Shown here: positions 49,501-61,447 of the stretch, in pieces
Numbering within the stretch: the stretch's first letter is position 1
Layout of the letters: every line of letters begins with the position of its first letter
Source of the DNA: Hymenolepis diminuta
Lineage: Eukaryota; Platyhelminthes; Cestoda; Cyclophyllidea; Hymenolepididae
Length of the DNA: 64,000 nt
NCBI GenBank assembly: GCA_900708905.1
Contig: CAADRB010000011.1
Location: 1,379,169 to 1,443,168, forward strand
Direction: 5' to 3'
Made by a program: the position numbers and the translations under genes
Notes under the pieces: generated by a model
What the model was told of the DNA's origin: nothing
The model's input: only the letters and a program-made list of their open reading frames with translations
Databases searched by the model: none

Positions 49501-51144
49501 GAAAATACCGAGATAATGGGTCAGGAATAGCTATTTCAAATAATGGTATCACCTCTGTAAGATCTTGCTCTTATTGCCGGCGGCTACCATTCCCAAACGT
49601 CACGGAAGATAGGGGTGACCAGTGATGAGGAATCGAAAATTTCACTTTTTATTTTTAACGAACAAGGTCCAAGTATAAACTGCGAATGTGAGCGATATTT
49701 GTGAGACCGAGTGGGAACACATGGGTTAGGGATGCCAGTCAGTCTCTTCAGCAATAACACTGAGAGATAACCAACCCTGTTGATCTCTGATCATTTTTGT
49801 GATTGAATGAACTGGAAAGATGAATTAATAATCCTTTCAGGTAGAAGTACACAAAATTTCGTCTATTTTTCCTAATTAGATTAAAATTTTTGTGGCTAAA
49901 TCGATATATTAGACTCTTTATGTTTATGGTTAATATTAAATAATCAGACATTTTTATCAAATAATAAAAATTGATTAATATAAACAATTAAGAACAATAA
50001 GGTTGCCTATATTTCCAGCATCTGTGGGAGGACAGCGACAGTTAACTTGGCCTATAATTTCGTTTCTAGCAAAAACCCGTCTCCTTAAGCGAGAACCAAG
50101 ACAAGATAGCGTTTACTTCTTTACGCAAGATAGCTAAATAGCTTTCTTTTAAGATACAAGCATTGATAATAGAAGGGAACAAAGAGGGATCATGCCAAAG
50201 AAGGGACATGCAGAACAGTAAAAATGATGTCATATGCTCAAGATTGCAATATTGCATTAAAAAATTTTGAGTGATGATTTGACCTCCCTAACATCTATCT
50301 TAAAGGTAAATAAATAAAGATGAAATAATCAAATTTCTCATATTTAATCACACAACCTTATGCTCCTTCTGGCAGAAATTAGGGTGATAACTGTTTTAAC
50401 AGAAAATGGATGAATAAATTGTGATTAATGTGTCTATATAGCTGAGAACTCAGGAAATGATCTCCTCCAGCACACTGACAACTACACTTTGAATATGTAT
50501 CTCCTTCGTAGGATTATGCGATGTCAATAATGACCCAAGTTTTAGTGACCTGAATCGATAATCACAAGTTGAATAGAAACTTAATGTTAGAAGAACAAGA
50601 AATATAAAAATATGGATAATTTTGCATCACCAGTTTAAATAATTCATGCATGAAGGCTTCAAATCGGGGTTTTCTTTTAAATATCGCAAAAGGATATGAA
50701 AGCTTCATAAATTTTCCAAATATCGTTTAAAATTCAAAATGAAACACCTTGTTACTTGGTCTTCATTGTTGCGGGTAAAATATCATTTCTAATCTGAAAG
50801 CATTTGGAATAGGGGGCTTATTTATTAATCTGTGTTAATGCGAATGTGAATTTTTCATCCGATAAATGTCAAAAGTACCGGTAAAGGCATTTAAAAAAAA
50901 GTAAAAATAATGTTCTTGATAAATAAGTCAAACATCGAAAGTTTATAAAATAACCCTTAATTAAAGATATCAGTAACTGAACGATGTAATATACGTAGTT
51001 TAATTGAGTTCACCTTCAACGAACACACTCTATGGAGTTCACCTGACATAACAGTTTTATCTATCTCATCTCTGTTTTACTGAAACTGTAAACTGCGGAA
51101 TATTATGTAAGATCATTTTGATTTCTCAGGCACTGACACATCTG
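46541..51144. other. Intergenic, AT-rich
   Basis: About 4.6 kb. Open frames at 48391-48597 and 48739-49032 (68 and 97 codons) have AT-driven composition and no motif. No RNA gene or clear repeat is seen. Confidence 0.45.
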
Positions 51145-51315
51145 AATTTTGGAACGCGAACTATCCATTAAGTGTTGTACAACCTGATTCCTGGAATCCT
51201 ACTATTTAAGACCCTTTGATGCCTTCACGTCACTCAGCACTTTTTAATATTCCTTCCTTTATCATTTGTCAGATTTATTGCTATACGATGTCACTTGACT
51301 CCGCAAATAAAAATG
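51145..51315 (+). repeat. Dispersed repeat R3, copy 3
   Basis: TTTTGGAACGCGAACTATCC, CTTCACGTCACTCAGCAC and CCTTTATCATTTGTCAG align with the copies at 13.73 and 31.06 kb. Confidence 0.5.
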
Positions 51316-54300
51316 GTTAATTTTATTAATTTTTGTAGTAATAATAATGCTAATATTTAGTCTACAGTAGTAATTTTCTTGAATTTAGAATTAATGTGTC
51401 ACTGAGGAAGACTTAAATTTGCTAAGTTCTCCCCACTTTGTCTGTCAAATCAAAAAATTCCCTTAATGCTCGAAGGAATACTTCAGTTTTCATTTTATAT
51501 GTTAGATCTTTCTTTTTGTAAGTCGAGACTTTGCAAGAGTTCTTTACCACCTAAGGTGTATCTTACCACCTCCGTTGTCATTTAATCCAAGACAATCGCT
51601 AGAAGTCTGTAAGTCTTATATATTGAGCTCACCTTGTCATAGAATAAAAGTAAAATCAAAAGATATGTAAATGATTAAAACTCTCTTTATCTTTTATATC
51701 TACCATGTTCGATTCAATAAAATATATACTTTTAGTCTTAAGATCGACATTCACTTTCTCCAGAGTAATCGTTGGAAGTCTGTATGTTTTAGGCATCCAA
51801 CTTACTCTGACAGAGAATAGGTGTTAAATCGGGAGACGCTCAACCGACTAAAAGGAAAAGAGACCCGTTTTTTGCATTATCTAATTCACTTATATCAATC
51901 CTTTTCGATTTAAAAATACAGCTCTGCAGAGCTCACATTTGTCGTGCAAACCTGCACCATTAATACTTAAATTTGGATGTTAACTATTCTAGAAATGGTA
52001 GTACTAATCACTAATTTTTTACCCTTCCTGCACCTTCTTCGTCCAGCATTGCTTTGTCATTTGATATTTTCTCGATAATCGCCAAAAGCCTAACACTATT
52101 AAGCCTTTTTGATTACTTTGGTCAATTCTTACTTGCTTACTGACTCTTCTCTATTAACTATCTAATAGAACTTTAAGTGAAACAATGTCTTCGGCGTAAT
52201 GAAAATTAGAATATTTAGGAAAGTTTGTATTGAATATAATCTTCGAACTTTTCCCAGCATTTCTTTTGTCTTTTGACAATTCGTCATTTAAAATTCGCCA
52301 AATGACTTCCAAATGACTAATCGATTTTTATAGCATGCTTCTGATACGTTATCATTTGGTCAGTATTCTTAAAACAGGTCCTTCATTGCAGATTGATAAC
52401 GACTGCTCAGGTTTCCTATAAGCACCTTGATTCAGACCACTGAATGCAAACACAGAGATAATCTGTAATAATAATAAATGCCATAGTTTGTTTTAGTCTC
52501 AATATTTAATATTTAGGCATTTTGCATTAGCAATTAATTAAAAGTCCAGATTTCATTCCCATTTCGATGCTTTAGTCATCAATACTAAGTTAAAACACCA
52601 AAAAGCCATTCAGACTATCGAATCCGGCAGTTCTAACTATTGAGCTCTTAGTCCAATAAGACCAGAAAAGGAAAACTGTGTAACTATGTTATGAATGTTA
52701 CAAAAGATTCGCTCTATCAGATACTTTTAGCAAATAGTTGGTGTAGTTTTTCATGGTAGCGTTCTAAAATTTACATTAAATGAATCACTTCTGACAGTTC
52801 CGGTCTCCATATCATTTAAATTTGATAAATGATTTCTGCATTTTCTTGTGGTCTTATTTATGCTTTTCCAATGTTTCTTCGTAGTTAAGTCATTCTATTA
52901 AGGGCAATTGACAAATAAAACTTAACGATTTCTTATGAATCATGGAGATTATCTTAATCTCTCTAAATTCTGCTCAAATATGACACCTCAATAAAAGAAG
53001 ACCATAACACTTTAAGTTTGACATAATTCCAGCTAACAATCCCTAAACGTCCACAAAATTGACAGGAGAGAGAAAAGGGAATACAAATCTATAGATTTTA
53101 GAAATTATATTCAAGGGCATTCAATAGTTTGGATAAACAATTTAATAATTCGACGTTATTTTCATTATGGAGGGGAAGAAAACATAAAATAAAATGATTA
53201 ATACCGCTTAGGAAAAATATTTAGTAATTTGCATAATTTCATTTTTCCCCTTGACATTTTTCCGATATATTTCACACATTTTTGCCAGAACTTATTCACT
53301 TTTTAGTCAGTTAAATCAAAAATTTACTTTCACGGTTAATTTCAAGACATTTACGTTAGAATATCTATTTTATCTCGACCCTACTTTCCCCCGTTTTGGA
53401 GATTTGCCTTTCAAGTAAACAAATGGATCTGATTTTTTTTTATTTTTCATACATTCTGTAATCGAAAATCCCAAACTAGCAATCCCAAACCATTGCTGGT
53501 ATCGAGTAAGCATAATTCTCTGCCTTCTTTGTATGTCTCTCCTCTCCTTGCCAATAGGGTATCTATTGATTTTTCCCTTTAAATAAAGTCTGCATGTGTT
53601 AGCGAAGTACGTAAAGCTAGGAAGTATTTGTTTAATTTTAACAGCGAGAAATCCGTTGGAAGAGATTTAGAATTATTATTTATCTTCTTCATTACTCAGT
53701 TCTCTTTATTTAATTTCCTCGTTATTTTTGGAAAACTTTAGATGACTGATAATAACTGTGTGTTATGAATATTGAGCTTAGATATAATAAGTGAAACGCT
53801 CAATTGAGTGAAAGTACATATAGATGCCATTCAAATTGATTCATCTAACTGAAACTCACCGTTATGCAATAAATGACTGCAATTTATATGATTTTAAACA
53901 ATAATGAAGACCGAAAGGCTAGCTTTTTAAAATAAAATACCCGCTTTTTTCTTTTTTTTGCCAAACGTGAGCTTCAAGGTGCCCGTTTTGATCAAGAAAT
54001 TGTTAGTTTATCATGGTATCAATCATTGTGCCTCCGATTGGTGTCACTTAATTTATCAGTCAGAATATATACATTCATATTTAGAGTTCAGATTATTATT
54101 ATGATTATTACCATTACTATTAAATCTCTACCATTTTATAACTATAAATTCTCGAATATCATAAAAAATCAACTTACCTTCTCAAGCGCTTGGTGGAAAA
54201 TTGAATCGAAGCGGCAAGATCAAACCTTTTTGATTAAAAATATGGTCAGTAAGCATTGAGCAGCATAGACAAGCCTTTGCAGTTAAGGCGAAACGTTCTT

Positions 54301-55479
54301 TTACTGTTGAAACAAATTTTAATCCGCTACAAGACTTGACATTCCAGAATCTGCATTTCAGGATCTGGCCCCTAAATTCCTGACCTGGAGAGCACTCGAT
54401 TGTAATATCGTTAATTTACAAAGTATTTCGTTACCCAAGTCCATATCCATATGTTTAGGATTGATCGGACAGTTGAATTGGTTGAGCGATTTGTTAGGCC
54501 ATTCTCAAAACCGGCGAAAGTCACAGTGAATTTCTGGTTGAACCCAATCTACGAAAATTTCCACTATCCAGCCTCCAAATAGCTCCATTACAGACGCACG
54601 CCACTACGTCCGGTCTCTGGAGAAGCGGTAGCCCTGATGATTCTGTAGCTTCCGATTCACGGGCTCTCACCTATAATGCTCTAAATGCTTCTTCATGAAA
54701 TTGAACACGCTCCCTACAGGTATCCCTTCCTAAATGTTCGCTTGTTTCCCCACGAAAATTTGTGAAGTCGTAAATAAATACAGTCCGTTTAAAGAGATTG
54801 CGAACTTTTCAAGTGTTCCTAACGGTTAAATTATTATTTATAATTTATTTGATATGAATGCTTCTTAGGTTATGTATGCTGTGCTTGATAAAGTTTCTTT
54901 TAAAATCGGGGATTTACTTGCGCCACAACACAGCGATGGGACTAATTTTACAAACGATCAGCAGTTAAAATTATTTGCTGCAGTTATTGCAAGACTAAAG
55001 AAAATTATTACCTTTATTTCCAACAACTTTATGATTTGATTAATCATAATTGAAGGAAATTTTAGATACCTGGCCTATTCTCCTGGATCCAAGCCCCCAG
55101 TTTCATTTATTCCATTTTACCCAATTACATACTTTGCTAAGAATCAAGAAGGTTAGGTGGTCAAGTTAATGTAAAAAATTCCATGGGTTCCACGAGTTTT
55201 AATTAAGTCTTCTGCTTTCAAGACACTAAATTATTATTTCTCATCATTCGTTTTCATAAAGCCCCTTTTCCTGTTATAATAACTCATTTTAATTTGTTTA
55301 TTAAAGATCAGAGATTTTTGAAAATCTCCTTATCAATAAATAGTGAATTAAGGCTATTTCTAGAGTAAAAGTCTGCTTAAAGAAAGAGTATGTCATTTGT
55401 ATCATTTTCTTACTTTGGAGGAAAGCCTTTAAGTTGACTCATTATTCTTCTAAATAAAAGTATAATATGTCTCCCAAAC
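51316..55479. other. Intergenic, AT-rich
   Basis: No supported gene. Near 54610-54670 GGAGAAGCGGTAGCCCTGAT resembles a SINE A-box region but no body follows. Confidence 0.45.
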
Positions 55480-55668
55480 CCATTTACAGGTGCTTCCCAT
55501 CACGCTGAGCAGGGAGGCCTTTTGGTGAGAAACTCGAATTATGTCACTATTTTGCCAACCAGATTTAACCAGTGAAATTAGCTATTTACTCACTGCGTGT
55601 GCAACAATGGGCCTCAAACCCGTGGCCTCTGATTTTGCGGATGGGCAAGTTAACTTATCATTACGAGT
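55480..55668 (-). mobile_element. tRNA-derived SINE, first member of a tandem pair
   Basis: Reverse strand: GTTAACTTGCCCATCCGC, GGCCACGGGTTTGAGGCCC (good B box), TTGCACACGCAGTGAGTAAA, then the tail CTGTAAATGGGTTTGGGAG. The A-box start is lost where it abuts the next copy. Confidence 0.65.
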
Positions 55669-55888
55669 TAATAATTCCCAAACACATTTAGGAAAGCGTT
55701 TTCCAATCCTCACCTTGGATAGAGAGTGGCAATACAGAGTCTTTCTCTTGAGGGACTCAAATTCTACACCTTATTTATTATCTAAACTTAACCAGTTCAG
55801 TTGGTCACTCCGCTCATTGGATGTGCGTAGAGAGGAATTGAATTCGTGACTTTGATGTGCACAGTAATCAATGCGCCACCAGCGCACA
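55669..55888 (-). mobile_element. tRNA-derived SINE, second member of a tandem pair
   Basis: Reverse strand: GTGCGCTGGTGGCGCATTGA (A box), GTCACGAATTCAATTCC (B box), ACGCACATCCAATGAGCGGA, GTGACCAACTG, and the tail AACGCTTTCCTAAATGTGTT then TGGGAATTATTAA. All blocks are present. The 102-codon plus-strand frame over 55541-55849 is an artefact of the pair. Confidence 0.8.
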
Positions 55889-58800
55889 TCATTGTGGTTA
55901 TATAAAAATTGCCTACAGACATTTAGATACGAAGGATTTAACATTTACTCGTTGGAGAGACTATAACCAATTATCAAATTTTAAAAGAACAGTTAAAATA
56001 TTCAAACAGGACAAAAAATTAATGCTGTGTCTGAGCGGAAACATTCTGCGTTATTTGTTGTGAGCGCTAGAGTTTGCTTTAACTTCAGCCGTAAAGTTTG
56101 CTTTATTTGTAAAATATTCGTATTTGAATTTGTAAATGTCTGCTTATATATAGCGTTCATTGAATGACAAGCAAATAATATGCCACTTCTATTCAGTTAT
56201 AAATTACACTATGGCTTCCAATTTGTTTAACTTAAACAAATTTGCTCTTCCACAAAGTACTCTTTTTCATGCCAGTAGTGGTTAATATCTTTAATTAATT
56301 GCATGAGTATAGAATCAATTAATTATTTATTTTACTATTTTTAGCTATTGTAATCCATTAAAGCAAGAAAATACGCCTAGTTTTCTATCACGTTCTAAAT
56401 TCCTAAAATACATATTTCGAATGAATAAATTATAGCTACCGTTTTAAAGTTCGGACAACTGTTGCGGTTATCTTTTTAATCAATAAGCTTTCATCTACCT
56501 AATTACCCTTCATTTCAATTTTTAACTAAATACAATTTGTTAATCTTCACACATATCAATAAAACAATAGCTTATTGAACGCTCATTTTTGTTTTACTAG
56601 TGTAGGGAAATTTGGTAAATTGAAGTTTAATATGGTTACATAAATTGATGCGAAAATGATTTTTATTCCATTGTGCTTTGAGTAAGGAATTAAGTAAAAT
56701 TGTTAACATTAGAATATGGAAAAATCGCTTCAATGTATTGAATAAAAAATTAATTATACATTTTTTATAACACTCAATAATGGATAAAATGAAATAGTGC
56801 AGTACTGTTCGTAATCTATTTACTCCAAGGCGAGGAGGAACAAGGAAGAAATTCATTGAGTATGGATGATGAAACAGTTCGTTGACCAGAGAGAAAATCG
56901 ATACAAATACGAATGCATCCGCATTCAACGAGAACGCGCCCAGGCATGCAAAAATGATGAAATTCGATAAAAAGCACTTGCTTTCAGCAGTAGCGTATCC
57001 GGATGCACAAGTTTACGTAGAAAATAATTTAAGCATTTGTAGATCTTTATGGAAGATTTCTGTCCATAAGAAGACGAAGAAGATTTAAAATTTATATAAA
57101 AGTAGAAAATCCCAAAATATCTGTTTTTCTCTTCAGATAAATTGGAAGCTATAAACCTTTATATTGTTTTTAAGTGACCAGATAAGTAGCAGTTTATCAG
57201 ATGAGGGGAAATGCTTGGTAGATACTTTCGTTGGATTCGATCCAAATTAATCAATGTCATATTTTCCTAAGCCAGGTCCAAAACACCTCCACGCATAACT
57301 GTTCAGCCTGCGTAAGCTGTCACGATGTCTAATAAGAGGAAAGCAAAAGGTCTTTTGGTCGTACAGATCGTGGTTCGCTTGTTGTATTAAATTGACATCC
57401 GCTTTCTCTACTGCGCAGGATAGCAAGCCATATTCGGGTTTGTTTACTTTCAGCATCCATAAAAGAAATACAAATAGCGCGTGGTTTCTATAAACTACTT
57501 TTGCTTACCACTTCACGTCATAGTATCCTCTTAAAATATATAGAAACTTCTAGGATAATATTTTAAAAAGAGGACCTTTTAACAAATCAAAATTCGTCGA
57601 ATATTTTCTTTAAAAGAATTTTGACCCAGCTTGATTTATGTATGAAATACCTCAAAAGTTGTTTTGCTACTTTTTTAATTTTGCAGCTTTATATGGAGAA
57701 TAGTCAGATTGATTTTTTCATAGGCCAGATACTGTGTACGATAGACTAATGAATACCAGATTAGAGGTTCGAATTCTACTACATATAAGAATATAATAAC
57801 AAAATAGTTCTAATTTGTTTTACTATTTGACAGATCTTAAAGTGAACGAAACAAATTACCGGGCAATCTTCCAAGAGCTCTTGAAAGAAATGCGCCGATA
57901 CTGGACAAAACTATGACTGATCAAAGGGAGATATGATAGACAGCAAATGTCAATCGGCGCCTGACAATCAGACATGATGGACTGGCGATAAGATATCGAC
58001 TACAGTATCCCCACACGGTCCAGCTGTGTGCGTGGCCATTGGTACCTAAACGAATGCCAATCATCATGCTAAGACATCAAAGATGAGATATGACTTACGT
58101 CTAACGAAGAAATATTTTACATATAAACCTAATTTATTTATCAGCCTCCCAGCCACCTCCGCACAAACTCAGCGACAAGAGTGACTTGATCTATTCTCTC
58201 TCTCTAGCCACAGCTGATATTGCGGTGCGTAATCGCTTATTTAATTCAGAATGCTCATTGAGGGATACTATCTTTTACTGCAGCTCAGAACAGAAAGAAA
58301 AAGGAAAGAACCTATAGCTCAAATGACAATTTCTTTTCGTCCCCATATTGAGGAAAAACAGCTGTTTAAATATATGATTATGGGATTGACTGGAAACTTA
58401 TTTAGCCAGTCACTTAACAGGCATGGAGAACAGTATTGCAAAATTTTTAATCAATTTTCTTTTAATCAGGTCCATGTATCCTTGTTGCGACTGTTTAGCT
58501 GAATTCATTTATAAGATTCATTGTTACAACACCAAATAAGAAGTAATTTATTTCAGTAGGTTCTATATTCAAAAGCGATTCCCATTTATAACAAAACAAA
58601 TATCATTAAACGTATTATAATATATTCGTTAATATATTTTTAATTGAATGCATCTAGGAAAGATAATTTTCGATTTTAAGAAATGAAGAATTAGAGTGCG
58701 TGACCCTGGCAACCCCGATTATGCACAAAGGATTTGGAAGGCAGAAAACTCACTCTACTAAGAAGTTCATTGATTTTTTAAGATCATACTAGAATATATT

Positions 58801-61287
58801 TACAGGATAAACATGAAGCTAATTTCAGGCAATCTGAAACGTGAGGTTAAAAGTTAAAAATAGAACTTTTACCAAGTTATTTCTGAATTTTTTAAAATCT
58901 TGACGAATTCTAAGCATTTGGACATTGGAATGTGTTTACATTGAATGCCTTTAAGTAGAAATCGGTTGAATAGTCCAGTCTCTCAGTTGATGAAACTATT
59001 TACGGACTGACCCCCTCACATAATGTCAGTCATTTTGCTGAGTTCAAATATATACATATATATATTCTGTAAAAGACTGATTAGATGTTTTAGAGTACCC
59101 TTTTAAACCGTAATAAACAAAAAATGATCCCGATTACGAGTTGAAGCATTTATATATTGGAAGTTTGGAATCAAGCTGTCTTCAGTAATGACAATTCAGA
59201 AAACGTAAACATCGGATGTTTTTTACTAAGCGCAGGATTGTATACTCTCAGATCTAAGTGCTAATAGAAGTCATTTTGCATTCTTCAGTTTTTGCCTATA
59301 AAAGACAGAGTTACAAATGCTTGTAATGCAATTAGGCTTTTGTTAAGTGACAAGAACAATGTGTTTTGTGAAAATTGTCACTGCACATATATTCAAATAC
59401 AGTGGATGAAAATTAATTTGATCTCTTCAGCCAAAGTATTAGCTTACAATAATCATTCAATCTGCCATCATGACCAAATCTTTATCATGCATTCAATTAT
59501 GAACTTGTGCCTCTTCCTGCCAATTGGTGAATTATAAATGATCAGTAAAATGCGTGATCAAAAATATGCCAAACGAATGCAGTAAACTTCATTCAGTTCA
59601 TATGTCACCCGAGCGCCTTCAAAGCTAAGCCCCAAGCAAACCGGTTGAAATCTTCATGTTTCACTTACGTCTCCTCTTATTAAATATTATACTGGAAATT
59701 AAAATCTTTGTCTTTTTGATCTTTGAGGCTTTATTTCATTCAAAATCCTCACGTTTAGATTATATGTTGAAATTCAATATATAACTTCTAGCAGAGTTTT
59801 CCTGCTGGTAACTTACCTATCAAGTTGCTTTTTTAATATGAACAAGGGTTCAATGTTTCAACTTTGTGACGTATGTATGAAATATCTCTACCTAGACAAA
59901 CCGATGCAAATATTTTTGCATTCATATCTACATTGTCAGTGTTTCAGAGCAGACTAATCCTGTCAGTCATTGTTCTTGTTATAACTTTATTAGCCTCTCA
60001 AACAGCCTTCAAAAGCCAGAACTCAATAATAACATGAAATTGCCTTAATGGTAAGCTTTACTCCAAAATTAGTCAAGGTAATGATCTTACATTTTGTCGG
60101 GAAGAAGTGTAGTACAACGCGAGGTGTCATGGCTCTATCCAAGTCGATGGTTGACGACTTCCTCTCAATGGGCCCTTAATTATGTAGTATAAAATTTTAG
60201 CTTCCGAATTTAAACATTTGAAAACAAAGGGGACTTCTATTAAAAACCTGGCGAAGGAAGAAGCTCAGAAATTAAAAGGTTGAGACATGATGAACAAGAT
60301 ATAGAAGTAACTATTTGCATAATCTATTAATTATCCATAAAGCCTAAACTAATAATGCTGGAGGTGAATCTTGTAAACAATTCTTCAATATTCCACACCC
60401 GTGTTATCCTATGTGCGTGTCAGTAGATACGCTTTGTCCTACCTCCGCGTGTATGAATTAGTTTCTCTATCCATCTATGCTAATCACCAGTTACTCTTAG
60501 AAATGTCAAACTAACATTTTATCATACCATAGCATGTATGAACACTCCTCCTTGTCTGTTAAAGCTATAACAAACAGACCACCCAAACCACGGTCCCTTT
60601 CTTCATCAATCCAACAAGACGCATTTACCTACTGTCTCGTCTTCCTTCTAACTTTAAGGGAGGATTAGACTATCATCTTAGTGGCTTGGTATGTGGGGAT
60701 TTAATCCATCCCAGCCTTTAGGGTCAATAGCTCAATATTGTGGACATCCTAATCAGCGGTAGGAGGCACTAAACTGATATCTCAACAATATAATGCTTCG
60801 CTGCAACTTAGGTAAATAATATCAGGAAAAGAAACTAATATAATGCAAACGCAATTCACCGTAGTATTTCCGACATTCTCATCCCTAAATGCTTGAAAAT
60901 ATGTGCTCTACTGTCCAAATGTTAACTGGCTCTGTTAATATGTTATTAAAAAGGCAAAATGTATTCGCTAAATGCTACAGAAATTCCTGGCATTTAATTT
61001 AAGCCAATACCCATAAAAGACAAGGAATACTTTTATATTAGAGTTAAATAAGAAGAAAAAATCTATTCTCAAATATCAAACACAAGTTTTTGTTACCTAT
61101 GTAAGAACGAAAAAATTGTTTCACTTAACGCAAAAAATTCACTTCATTTTAAACTCCTAAGTTTTGCAAATCCGTAAATCCGTTATTAACTAGTTAATTT
61201 ATGCTTTATTAAAATCACTTAATGAGTAAGTAAAAAATTGGTCCGTCTAATCTCTGAAAATTACGAATTCACGTATTCGAAACTCAC
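55889..61287. other. Intergenic, AT-rich
   Basis: About 5.4 kb. The minus-strand frame 57247-57456 (69 codons, ending CFGPGLGKYDID) has non-AT composition but no family or splice support. Near 57740-57780 GAGGTTCGAATTCTAC looks B-box-like. A GC-richer patch lies at 60540-60790. None is firm. Confidence 0.4.
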
Positions 61288-61447
61288 GTTCAAATGAGTC
61301 ATCGAAATTATCGGGCCGCTCTGGATGGTATCGGTCTGTGGACAGATGACAAAATTTGACTTTATCGTCTGAGATTTCCAATGATGCTACTTTCCAATCC
61401 ATTGTAATCGTTGGAAAGTTACTCTGTAAAATGCTGGAGAAAGACAT
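61288..61447 (-). CDS. Lone candidate coding exon, unidentified
   Basis: On the minus strand the frame reads MSFSSILQSNFPTITMDW and continues KVASLEISDDKVKF and RYHPERPDNFDDSFE, then meets a perfect donor, C|GTGAGT. It can start at ATG 61447, or be an internal exon entered at CATTTTACAG|AGTAAC (exon 61288-61423, 45 codons plus one base). The composition is charged, balanced and GC-richer than the flanks, unlike chance AT frames. I recognise no family, and I found no partner exon on either side, so an isolated or dead exon is possible. Confidence 0.35.

Noticed and set aside
56572..56928. 118-codon minus-strand frame, the longest single frame in the window apart from gap-spanning ones
   Set aside because: Composition is dominated by F, L, I, N and K as expected of AT-rich chance frames; no motif, no splice sites in helpful places.
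57247..57456. 69-codon minus-strand frame with balanced composition
   Set aside because: No family and no splice or partner exon support; kept only as a remark in the intergenic entry.
59045..59070. Short AT dinucleotide run as a microsatellite
   Set aside because: Only about a dozen repeats with interruptions; ordinary for DNA this AT-rich.
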